From: an uncultured Lachnospiraceae bacterium
GTDB lineage: Bacteria > Bacillota > Clostridia > Lachnospirales > Lachnospiraceae
Direction of reading: 5' to 3'
NCBI GenBank assembly: GCA_947625875.1
Contig: CANQQG010000001.1
Coordinates: forward strand, 45,023-109,022
DNA: 64,000 bases
Shown here: piece by piece, positions 48,919 to 57,944 of the stretch
Layout: every line of letters starts with the position of its first letter
How positions within the stretch are numbered: position 1 is the stretch's first letter
Program-made: the position numbers and the translations under genes
The notes under the pieces: generated by a model
Told to the model about the DNA's origin: nothing
What the model saw: the letters and a program-made list of their open reading frames with translations, nothing else
The model's database searches: none

Positions 48919-51069
48919 TCATGGGCATAACTGCCCTGTCTCCTCATGCTCCGCCGGCTCAAAGTCAACTGTGCGTGTAAACCGGTCTGCGCCCGTACAA
49001 ACGACCGCTATTCCCTGCCCAAGCTTATAACGTTTCCCGCCGGACTCGCCGACCATTTCATACGTCTCTTCCTCAAAATGATAATAATCGTCCTTCAGCG
49101 CCGTAACATGAATCATGCCCTCGACCGTATTCGGCAGTTCGACAAACATCGCCCACGCGGTAATGCCGGATATCACGCCTTCAAACCGCTCACCGATGTG
49201 TTCTTCCATATATTCCACTTTCTTCAGCTTATCCGTCTCACGCTCCGCCTCATCCGCCCTGCGCTCCGTCTCACTCGACTGCTTCGCGACGTCCGGCAGG
49301 ATCGCCATGTAATGCTCCCGCCGCTTCTCGTTGATCTTTCCGCGCAGGTTCTCCTTGATAATGCGGTGTATCTGCAGATCCGGATAACGGCGTATCGGCG
49401 ACGTAAAATGACAGTAATAGGACGTCGCCAGCCCAAAATGCCCCAGACAGTCCACCGTATATTTCGCCTGGCGCATAGAGCGCAGCGTCAGGCGGCTGAT
49501 CAGCGCCTCCTGCGGCGTGCCGGCGATCTTTGCGAGCAGCTTCTGCAGCTCCTTCGGATGGATATCCTCATGCGGGTTGTGGAGCGTCAGCCCAAAGCCC
49601 GCGATAAATGCCGCCAGTTTTTTGATCCGCTCCTCATCCGGCGTCTCATGCGAGCGGTAAACAAACGGGATCTCCTGCCAGAAATAATCCTGCGCCACCG
49701 TCTCATTTGCGATCAGCATAAAATCCTCAATCAGATCCGTCGCCACATTCCGCTCATAAGGCCTTATATCCACCGGCCTGCCATGCTTATCCAATATGAT
49801 CTTTGTTTCCGGAAAATCAAAATCGATCGAGCCGCGTTTTTTCCGTTTTTCCCGCAGAATGGCCGCAAGCTCTCTCATGCGCTCAAACATCGGCACAAAC
49901 CCCTCATATTCCCTGCACAACGCCTCATCATGGTTTTCCAGGATCGCGCCGACCGCCGTATACGTCATCCTGCGGTCCACGCGGATCACAGTTTCCGCGA
50001 TTTTATGGTCGATCACCTTTCCCTTTTTATTAATCAACATGATACAGCTTAACGCCAGCCGGTCTTCGCCCGCATTCAGCGAGCAGATGCCGTTTGAAAG
50101 CCTGTGCGGCAGCATCGGGATCACGCGGTCAACCAGATACACGCTTGTGCCGCGCTTTAACGCCTCCACGTCCAGCGCCGAATGCTCCTGCACGTAATTG
50201 CTGACGTCCGCAATATGCACGCCCAGCCGGTAATTTTCGCCTTCCATGACGCAGGAGACGGCGTCATCGAGATCCTTTGCGTCTTCCCCGTCGATCGTCA
50301 CCATCTGCCAGTCCCGCAGATCCAGCCTGAAATCGCAGTCCGCCTGGCTGACCGGTTTGGACACATTTTCCGCCTGGCGCAGCACTTTATCCGAAAATTC
50401 CACCGGCAGGTCATAATCCTTTACAATAGACATGATATCCGTCCCCGGATCGTTCACATGACCGATAATCTCAATGATTTTCCCTTCCGGCTTCCTGCCC
50501 TTTTCTCCATAACCCGTAAGCTGCACGACTACTTTATGCCCGTCTGCGGCTCCATTCGTATGTTCCTTTGCGATAAAAATATCCTGTAAAAATTTACGGT
50601 TGTCCGGAACGACAAAGCCATAATTTTTACTTTCTTCAAATACTCCCACCACTTTCGTGATCCCGTGGGAAACAATCTTTACAACACGCGCTTCCTGCCG
50701 TTTTCCGCTCCGGCGCGGCAGCAGTTCGATCTGCACCTGGTCTTTATGGAACGCGCCGCCCCGATTTTCTGCGGCAATAAAGCAGTCGTTTTCCCGCCCT
50801 TCCACTTCTACAAAACCAAAGCCTTTTTCATGCGCGATATAAGTTCCCAACAGCCTGCCGTCCTGCGCGCGGACATATTTCCCTTTCTGCGTCACTTCCA
50901 GCCTGCACTCCGCTACAAGAGCGTCCAGAACCTCCTGCAGCTCATGCCGCTGGCCTTTGGGAACCTGCATGACAACCGCCATCTCCTTCGCTTTCATCGG
51001 GACATACAGATCGTCACAGACAAACTTATATATCATTTCTTTCCTGCTCTGCAATAATTTATCATCCAT
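48919..51069 (-). CDS. rnr: Ribonuclease R
   Basis: RNB core TIDGEDAKDLDDAVSC..YRLGVHIADVSNYV; cold-shock and S1 domains; HFTSPIRRYPDLQIHRII. Confidence 0.97.
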   Translation of the reverse strand: MDDKLLQSRKEMIYKFVCDDLYVPMKAKEMAVVMQVPKGQRHELQEVLDALVAECRLEVTQKGKYVRAQDGRLLGTYIAHEKGFGFVEVEGRENDCFIAAENRGGAFHKDQVQIELLPRRSGKRQEARVVKIVSHGITKVVGVFEESKNYGFVVPDNRKFLQDIFIAKEHTNGAADGHKVVVQLTGYGEKGRKPEGKIIEIIGHVNDPGTDIMSIVKDYDLPVEFSDKVLRQAENVSKPVSQADCDFRLDLRDWQMVTIDGEDAKDLDDAVSCVMEGENYRLGVHIADVSNYVQEHSALDVEALKRGTSVYLVDRVIPMLPHRLSNGICSLNAGEDRLALSCIMLINKKGKVIDHKIAETVIRVDRRMTYTAVGAILENHDEALCREYEGFVPMFERMRELAAILREKRKKRGSIDFDFPETKIILDKHGRPVDIRPYERNVATDLIEDFMLIANETVAQDYFWQEIPFVYRSHETPDEERIKKLAAFIAGFGLTLHNPHEDIHPKELQKLLAKIAGTPQEALISRLTLRSMRQAKYTVDCLGHFGLATSYYCHFTSPIRRYPDLQIHRIIKENLRGKINEKRREHYMAILPDVAKQSSETERRADEAERETDKLKKVEYMEEHIGERFEGVISGITAWAMFVELPNTVEGMIHVTALKDDYYHFEEETYEMVGESGGKRYKLGQGIAVVCTGADRFTRTVDFEPAEHEETGQLCP

Positions 51070-51137
51070 ACTCTTTCCTCTGTAAACAAAACGGGTAGAA
51101 AGACAAAAACTGCCGCCACCGCGACAGTTCTCCAGTC

Positions 51138-51380
51138 TCAACCAAAGCTTCCGATATTCAGGATTGCCGATATTACAATAAATAATACAACCATCACTCT
51201 GGTTATCTTTACCAGCATTCCCTCCATAGAACGGCCTTTATTCTTTCCCCAGTAAGTATCCGCTGCACCTGCGATCGCCCCAAGTCCGGCTGATTTCCCT
51301 TCCTGCATCAGAATGACTACGATTAACGCGATACTGATGATAATAAACAAAATCTCTAATATAAGCTTAGCTGTTGCCAC
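51138..51380 (-). CDS. secG: Preprotein translocase subunit SecG
   Basis: LILEILFIIISIALIVVILMQEGKSAGLGAIAGAADTYWGKNKGRSMEGMLVKIT; GTG start after GGAGG. Confidence 0.93.
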   Translation of the reverse strand: MATAKLILEILFIIISIALIVVILMQEGKSAGLGAIAGAADTYWGKNKGRSMEGMLVKITRVMVVLFIVISAILNIGSFG

Positions 51381-51617
51381 CGTTGACACCTCCAATCCTG
51401 ACAGCAGAAATCTTATGCCCGGCACAAAAGTACCCGCAACTTTTATCATAATAGCATATGTATAACCTGTTTTCAACACCTTTTTCAAATCTTTTGCAAA
51501 CAGTTGTAAAGCCGGACGTTTTTCGGTATAATGATATCCATGAGCCAAAGGATCCGGCAAATACATTTTTCTGCCGGCATATATTATGGATAAAACAGTG
51601 TCAGAGGGGGTATGCAT

Positions 51618-53291
51618 ATGGAATTCAGCGTTGGCGTAGGGAAATCAGATTTTGCCCAGCTCAGAATGTCGGGCAATTATTATGTTGACAAGACGGACTT
51701 TATATATGAACTGGTGAATGAAACGGACAATACCATCTCCCTGTTCACCCGGCCGCGCAGGTTTGGCAAGACGCTCATGATGAGCATGATGGAAAACTTT
51801 TTCAATATCGATAAGGACAGCCGGGAGATTTTCAATGGCCTCGCCATTGCGCGCCATGCGGATTTCTGCCGGGAGTGGCAGAACCAGTATCCCGTCCTTT
51901 TTATCTCCTTTAAGGACGCCGAGGCGGACGAATTTGACATCGCATACGCAAAGCTGAAGACGGTCATCGCGGACGTATGCAAGAAAATTCCTTATATAAC
52001 CGATTCGGAATCCGTAAATGAGGGAGATAAACAGATTTTTGAAAGATTAATGATGCAGACCGGAACGGAGAGCGACGTCCAAAACTCCCTGAAGGTCATC
52101 ATGCGCATGATGCGCGCCGTCCACGGGAAACCAGCGATCCTCCTGATCGACGAGTACGACGTCCCGCTGGCGCGGGCAAACGAAAACGACGCCCCGGACA
52201 ACCGGTATTACCGGAAGATGCTGAACGTCATCCGCGGCATCATGAGCGCCGCGCTGAAGGACAACGAATACCTGAAATTCGCCGTCATCACGGGCTGCCT
52301 GAGAATCGCCAAAGAAAGTATTTTTACGGGGACAAATAATTTCGTGTCCTATTCCGTGCTCGATGAGGATTTCTCCGACTGTTTCGGCTTTACGGAAAGC
52401 GAGGTGGAGGCGATGCTCGCCGCCGCGGACAGGCGCGAAAAGGCGGAAACGATAAAGGCGTGGTACAACGGCTATGTGTTCGGCGGCAGCCGCGTATACT
52501 GCCCGTGGGACGTGGTGAATTACCTCTCCGCGCTGAAAAAGCGCCGGGACGCCGCCCCGAAATGCTACTGGAAAAACACCAGCCACAACGGCGTTCTCCT
52601 AAGTTTCGTCAAGCGCACCGATTTTGACGTGACGGAAAAGTTTGAAACGCTGTTAAACGGCGGGGCGGTGACGCAGACCGTTTCAGACGCGCTCACGTAC
52701 GACACGCTCCACTCCTCGGAGGACAATCTCTGGAGCGTCCTTTTAATGACGGGCTATGTCACAAAAGCGGACGCCGACGAAACGGGCGAGACCGTTTCGC
52801 TGAAAATCCCGAACCGGGAGATCGCCACCATATTCCAGGACACGGTTGTCGCCTACTTTAAGGACACGGCAGACGCGGAAGCCATACGGCGCCTTATCAA
52901 CGCATTCTGGGAAATCGACGAAGCCCGCGCAGACGAGCTGCTGTCAGATTTTTTATGGAACACGATCAGCTACAACGATTACCACGAAGATTACTACCAC
53001 GCTTTTCTTGCGGGGATCTTCGTCGGCAGAGGCTACAGCGTGGAGTCCAATAAGGAAAGCGGGCTGGGCAGGCCGGACATTTTGCTCAGGGATAAAAAGA
53101 ACCGCCGCGCCCTCATCATAGAAGCAAAAAAGGCCGCAAAAGAGACGGACATGGATAGGCTCTGCGACGAGGCGCTTACCCAGATCGCGGACAAAAAATA
53201 CGCCGAAGGCCTTTACGGCTACGAGCAGGTTTTCTGCTACGGGATCGCCTTTTTCCAGAAGCAGGCAAAAGTAAAAGGGCGGCTTGCCTGA
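51618..53291 (+). CDS. AAA-ATPase-like protein with C-terminal PD-(D/E)xK nuclease-like domain (DUF1703 type)
   Basis: FAQLRMSGNYYVDKTDFIYELV..LFTRPRRFGKTLMMSMMENFF; AILLIDEYDVPL; C-terminal GRPDILLRDKKNRRALIIEAKKA. Confidence 0.9.
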   Translation: MEFSVGVGKSDFAQLRMSGNYYVDKTDFIYELVNETDNTISLFTRPRRFGKTLMMSMMENFFNIDKDSREIFNGLAIARHADFCREWQNQYPVLFISFKDAEADEFDIAYAKLKTVIADVCKKIPYITDSESVNEGDKQIFERLMMQTGTESDVQNSLKVIMRMMRAVHGKPAILLIDEYDVPLARANENDAPDNRYYRKMLNVIRGIMSAALKDNEYLKFAVITGCLRIAKESIFTGTNNFVSYSVLDEDFSDCFGFTESEVEAMLAAADRREKAETIKAWYNGYVFGGSRVYCPWDVVNYLSALKKRRDAAPKCYWKNTSHNGVLLSFVKRTDFDVTEKFETLLNGGAVTQTVSDALTYDTLHSSEDNLWSVLLMTGYVTKADADETGETVSLKIPNREIATIFQDTVVAYFKDTADAEAIRRLINAFWEIDEARADELLSDFLWNTISYNDYHEDYYHAFLAGIFVGRGYSVESNKESGLGRPDILLRDKKNRRALIIEAKKAAKETDMDRLCDEALTQIADKKYAEGLYGYEQVFCYGIAFFQKQAKVKGRLA

Positions 53292-53428
53292 CAGAGTTTC
53301 TGAAACAGGCCGCAAAAGTATATTGCCATTTATGCAAAGGTAATGTAAAATAGTTTGTGTTTAAAAAAATGACTCCTTTTTGGCAAGAATCAAGATATGA
53401 CAATTCTTATCGAAAAGGAGTTTTTATT

Positions 53429-53572
53429 ATGCCAGTGGCAAAAGAGCAAATTCGACAGATTATCTCAGAAAACAATATTAGCAGCATTGCAGACGTATAC
53501 GACCTCTTGAAAGACAGTTCTAAAGCAACCACGCTCGCCAAAGTTAGGTTGCTTTTTTTGAGTTACACTTAA
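53429..53572 (+). pseudogene. IS256 (Mutator)-type transposase N-terminal fragment
   Basis: MPVAKEQIRQIISENNISSIADVYDLLKDS resembles the N-terminus of IS256-family transposases, then unrelated sequence and a stop. Confidence 0.6.
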
Positions 53573-53736
53573 CAAGGCGAACCGTTGCTTCACGGTAACA
53601 ACTTTCCTGTAAAATATTGCGCTTCCGTCAAGAACTTTTTCACGCTGCAAATCAAAACATCTGTTCCCGCTTTTAATGACAACTCCATCTATTTTATAGT
53701 GAGAGACATACACCCTTCCGTAAATCTGTGGCAAAA

Positions 53737-53779
53737 TTTTGCCGTTTCACTCATTTCTCCCATTAATCTTTTTCTCCCG
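53737..53779. repeat. Scar matching 34254-34294 (start of the DUF4253 gene and its upstream sequence)
   Basis: ttttgccgtttcactcatttctcccat(t)aatctttt(t)ctcccg shared. Confidence 0.75.
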
Positions 53780-54920
53780 TCTCTTCATAATTATAATAAT
53801 CGATCACCAGCCGCACCACCTGGCTGTAGCTTTCCATGCCCTCCGGCACGCCGTTCATCGCAAGATTCGCCTCTAAAAACGCATCCGTCGCTTTATTGAC
53901 GGTTTCTGTGGAAAACGCCGCCTTTTTTTCCACCCTTTCCCACTGTCCGTCCGTCAAAAACACATCGTCCCGCTGCACAAGTCCGTTCGCCTGCGCAAGC
54001 GTTTCCCGTATCTCCCCCGGCACGCTCTCCCGTATCTGCTTTGCCAGATAGCCAAGCACGCTTATGTACCCCGCATACTGTAAATACGCGTCCTCCGAAC
54101 GGATGCAGGCAAGAAACCCGAAATAATTCGCCTCGTCTTCGCGGATAATCCCCTTCAAATGCGAAAGCTCATGGCAGATTACAGGCGGGAAATTTACCGG
54201 GTGCATAACCGTATTATAATTCGCTTCCATCGTAAACGGGAAATAAATGCCCATCAGATATTGCTGGCTCATAAAATCCGATGCATGGATCGGCTTTGGG
54301 TCCGGGTAATATCCGGAAAAATACGGATATTCACTGCCAAGCGCCGCCATTGCCTTTTTGCAGGCTGCATACAGATCCCCGCTGTAGCAAAGCTGCCCGT
54401 CCGCATCGCGCTCCTGCTTTCCGGAAAGCGCGTTCGCCTTCTCCACGACCGCCCGATACGCCGCAAGCAGCCCGTCCTGCCCGTAATCCGGCGCATCGTG
54501 ATAATATTGCTCTTCCACAGTGGACGTATGATAAAGCATATAACAGTGAAACGTTTCTGTCGCGTATACGTAAACAAGAATCCAGCAGAGCAGACGCGCA
54601 TACCATTTCCGTATGGCCGCCATACGGCGCTTCCCCGGCCCGCCTTTCTCTTTTCCGGCAATCCATCCCGCCAGCCATAAAAACAAAAGCAGGACGCCGA
54701 CTATTATGTACACGATGCCAATAACGATCAGCGCTTCCCCGACCGAAAACGGGGCGAGCGATGAGAGCCGCGCCATCCAGCCTGACAGATACGGGAACAG
54801 ATGCGTCCTGTACCAATCGCCAAACGGGACGGAATGCCATGAAAACAGCCAAAATGCCGTAATGATAACAACGCAGACGCACTGCGCAAGAATATTTTTA
54901 TCTGAAAACAGTTTTCTCAT
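53763..54920 (-). CDS. DUF3810-type membrane zinc-metallopeptidase-like protein
   Basis: VICHELSHLKGIIREDEANYFGFLAC (HExxH..E), N-terminal TM helices. Confidence 0.85.
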   Translation of the reverse strand: MRKLFSDKNILAQCVCVVIITAFWLFSWHSVPFGDWYRTHLFPYLSGWMARLSSLAPFSVGEALIVIGIVYIIVGVLLLFLWLAGWIAGKEKGGPGKRRMAAIRKWYARLLCWILVYVYATETFHCYMLYHTSTVEEQYYHDAPDYGQDGLLAAYRAVVEKANALSGKQERDADGQLCYSGDLYAACKKAMAALGSEYPYFSGYYPDPKPIHASDFMSQQYLMGIYFPFTMEANYNTVMHPVNFPPVICHELSHLKGIIREDEANYFGFLACIRSEDAYLQYAGYISVLGYLAKQIRESVPGEIRETLAQANGLVQRDDVFLTDGQWERVEKKAAFSTETVNKATDAFLEANLAMNGVPEGMESYSQVVRLVIDYYNYEETGEKD

Positions 54921-54929
54921 TTGTCCTTT

Positions 54930-55063
54930 CCCGCTTCCTGATCTCCTATTTACGGGCAGCCTCCGGGCCGCCTTCACCAATGTTTACATTATACCACGCA
55001 ACGGAAAACACAGCAATGCGCTTTCCGTATATTCCCATGGTAAAATCTGATAAACTGAACAAA
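54930..55063. repeat. Copy B of the ~135-bp duplicated sequence (partner 34292-34426)
   Basis: See copy A. Confidence 0.85.
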
Positions 55064-55083
55064 AAAACAAAGGAGATTGAAAA

Positions 55084-56004
55084 ATGAACAACTTACAGGC
55101 GCTTATTGACAATTATCTGGACTATTGCAAAAACCAAAAAAGGCTTGACGGCAAAACGCTGAAAGCTTATCGGATTGATCTCCGGCAATTCGCGGCCGGC
55201 ATCCCCACCGATTCCATATCCGACATTGACGTCGCCGCATTAGAAAACTACACTTCCTCACTGCACCATAAATATAAAGCAAAAACAGTGAAGCGGAAAC
55301 TCGCCTCTGTAAAGGCGCTCTTCCATTATTTTGAATACCGCGACATCATTGATAAAAACCCGTTCAATAAAATGCATCTGAAATTCCGCGAACCTGTTAC
55401 CCTGCCAAGAGTAATCCCCCTGCATACAATCGAAACGCTGCTGACGGTCATATACAGACAGTGCAGCGAAGCCCGAACCGCATACCAGAAGAAAAACGCC
55501 ATAAGGGACGCCGCCGTAATTGAACTGCTCTTCGCGACAGGAATAAGAATCTCGGAACTATGCTCCCTGAAAAAGGATGACGTCAATTTACAGGAGCAAA
55601 GCATTCTGATATACGGAAAAGGCGCAAAGGAACGGCGGCTGCAGATCGGAAACGAAAATGTCATCCATGCCCTGGAAAATTACAGGGCGGAATTTCTTCC
55701 GCAAATACAAAAATGCAATTTCTTTTTCGCAAACCAGAATGGCGGCGCGCTGTCAGACCAATGCGTCAGGCGGATGATAAATAAATATACGTCCCTCGCC
55801 GCAATAGAACTGCACATCACGCCCCATATGTTCCGCCATACCTTTGCCACCTGCCTGCTGGAAGCGGACGTGGACATACGTTACATCCAGGAAATGCTCG
55901 GCCACAGTTCCATCAATATTACAGAAATATACACCCATGTGGCGATATCAAAGCAGCGGGACATCCTGACTGAAAAACACCCAAGGAAGAATTTCCAAAT
56001 ATAA
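55084..56004 (+). CDS. Tyrosine recombinase/integrase (XerC/D-like)
   Basis: ELLFATGIRISELCSLKKDDV (R), IYGKGAKERRL (K), HMFRHTFATCLLEADVDIRYIQEMLGHSSINITEIYTHV (HxxR, H, Y). Confidence 0.94.
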   Translation: MNNLQALIDNYLDYCKNQKRLDGKTLKAYRIDLRQFAAGIPTDSISDIDVAALENYTSSLHHKYKAKTVKRKLASVKALFHYFEYRDIIDKNPFNKMHLKFREPVTLPRVIPLHTIETLLTVIYRQCSEARTAYQKKNAIRDAAVIELLFATGIRISELCSLKKDDVNLQEQSILIYGKGAKERRLQIGNENVIHALENYRAEFLPQIQKCNFFFANQNGGALSDQCVRRMINKYTSLAAIELHITPHMFRHTFATCLLEADVDIRYIQEMLGHSSINITEIYTHVAISKQRDILTEKHPRKNFQI

Positions 56005-56068
56005 TAAAAATTGCAGGGCGGCAGTTCTGATGTGGTACACATTGGGGCTGGCGCCTGTTATTTTTGAT

Positions 56069-56226
56069 GGATAATAAAAAGTTATCCGTTGAGTTTGCCT
56101 TTAAAGGATAAAATTTTTAGTTATCCGTTAGTTATATGAATACAGAATAATTTTAAATTATAAAGACTACATATTTTGTATTATCTGTTGAGAGCCATAT
56201 AACATTAAATAGTTTTTATGCATAGG
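56069..56226. repeat. Left 158-bp inverted repeat of the 6.1-kb module
   Basis: GGATAATAAAAAGTTATCCGTTGAG..TTTTTATGCATAGG; reverse complement at 62049-62206 with two mismatches noted by eye. Confidence 0.95.
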
Positions 56227-56285
56227 GGGAGATTGAAATAAAGATAGCACTTGGTATACATATAGGACATGATAGGGGAGCCGCA

Positions 56286-57911
56286 TTGATAAAAAATGGT
56301 ACTGTTATTGGCGCAATAAGTCAGGAACGTTTGGATAGAATTAAACATTCAAGTTCTTCAAAAATCCCTGTCGATGCAATTAATACTTTATTAAAATATT
56401 TTCATTTATCAATTGAGGAAATTACTTGTATAGGAATATCATATAATTCAGTTGAAGGTTTGTGCGTAGAAAAATTTTATAAAGAAGAACTTGAGACAAT
56501 TTATGGATGCACTCATATACCTGTATTTTTTACAAACCATCATATTGCACATGCATATTCTTCCTTTTTTTCATCTGGTCTTGACGATGCTCTCATTTTT
56601 GTAGCTGATGGGGCAGGTGATTACATTAATGGTATGCAAGAAGCTGAATCACTTTATATAGCCAAAGAAAATAAAATAGAGATGATATGTAGACGTTTGC
56701 AAAATCCGACTATAGGTAGACTGACTGATGAACGCAGTTATCTTTTACCACATATGCCGACATTCATACAAGATTACGAAATAAGTCTTGGCAAAAAGTA
56801 TAGCCAAATAACACACCTCATAGAACTTGGTAGAAATGGTGAAGGGAAAACCATGGGTTTAGCAGGGTATGGTGCACCTTTATTTAATTATAATGCATAC
56901 AAGAAAGGAGATTTTCTAAATTTTTCACTGAAATATAAGGATTTAATAGAAGAAATTTTTTCGCTAAAAGTTTTATCTGGAAAATCATACAAAGAATTTA
57001 TACGTAACGAACGTGCTAATATTGCAAGTACCGTACAATTAATGCTTGAAAATACAATAATTGATTTACTTGATGATGTTTTAAGTATATATCCGTGCAA
57101 AAATTTAGTTTTATCAGGTGGTATTTTTTTAAATTGCATATTAAATGGAAAGATAATTAATAAATTTAACCTAGATAATTTTTATGCTTTACCACCTGCA
57201 GGTGATGATGGTCAAGCGTTAGGTGCAGCATATTATGCATATACAAAATATGGAGGGTTACAAAATAAATTTAAAATATCGCTTCCATACTTGGGTATTT
57301 CTTATAGCGATTGCGAAATTGAAAACGCATTAAAAAATGCCAATTTAACATACAGTTTTTTGGAAGATGATCACCTAGCTAAAGAGATAGCTAATCATAT
57401 ATCGGTAAATAAAATTGTAGCTATTCATAGGGGGAAAACCGAAATTGGACCACGTGCATTATGTCATCGTAGCATTTTAGCAAACCCTAAGTGTCCAGAT
57501 ATTAAAGATATATTAAATTATAAAGTTAAGCATCGCGAGTCTTTTAGACCATTTGCACCTACTGTTATTGCCGAAGAACAGTTTAAATATTTTGATCTAA
57601 AATTCGAGTCAAAATTTATGAATGTTGCTACAACCGTAAAGGAAGAATACAGGTGTCAATTACCAGGAATTATCCATGTAGATGGTACTGCGCGTGTACA
57701 AGCAATATCTATTGAGTCTGAAGCTTTTATTCATAAAATTCTTATGGCGGTAAAGCAAAAAATAGGTTTTCCGATTGTTGTAAATACATCATTTAACGTA
57801 AATGGCGAACCTATTGTTGAAACCCCCTTTGATGCAATAGAAACCTTTTTAAAAACAGAAATTGATGTTTTAATAATAGGAAATTTTTTGGTGGATAAAT
57901 CCAGAATTTAG
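56286..57911 (+). CDS. NodU/CmcH-family carbamoyltransferase (frame extends upstream to ~56232 without ATG/GTG)
   Basis: Upstream in-frame IKIALGIHIGHDRGAALIKNGTVIGAISQERLDRIKH; NLVLSGGIFLNCILNGKI; TEIGPRALCHRSILANP; KHRESFRPFAPTVIAE; NTSFNVNGEPIVETP. Confidence 0.9.
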   Translation: MIKNGTVIGAISQERLDRIKHSSSSKIPVDAINTLLKYFHLSIEEITCIGISYNSVEGLCVEKFYKEELETIYGCTHIPVFFTNHHIAHAYSSFFSSGLDDALIFVADGAGDYINGMQEAESLYIAKENKIEMICRRLQNPTIGRLTDERSYLLPHMPTFIQDYEISLGKKYSQITHLIELGRNGEGKTMGLAGYGAPLFNYNAYKKGDFLNFSLKYKDLIEEIFSLKVLSGKSYKEFIRNERANIASTVQLMLENTIIDLLDDVLSIYPCKNLVLSGGIFLNCILNGKIINKFNLDNFYALPPAGDDGQALGAAYYAYTKYGGLQNKFKISLPYLGISYSDCEIENALKNANLTYSFLEDDHLAKEIANHISVNKIVAIHRGKTEIGPRALCHRSILANPKCPDIKDILNYKVKHRESFRPFAPTVIAEEQFKYFDLKFESKFMNVATTVKEEYRCQLPGIIHVDGTARVQAISIESEAFIHKILMAVKQKIGFPIVVNTSFNVNGEPIVETPFDAIETFLKTEIDVLIIGNFLVDKSRI

Positions 57912-57944
57912 TTTTATGTAAAAACCATATTATTGAAACTTTAG

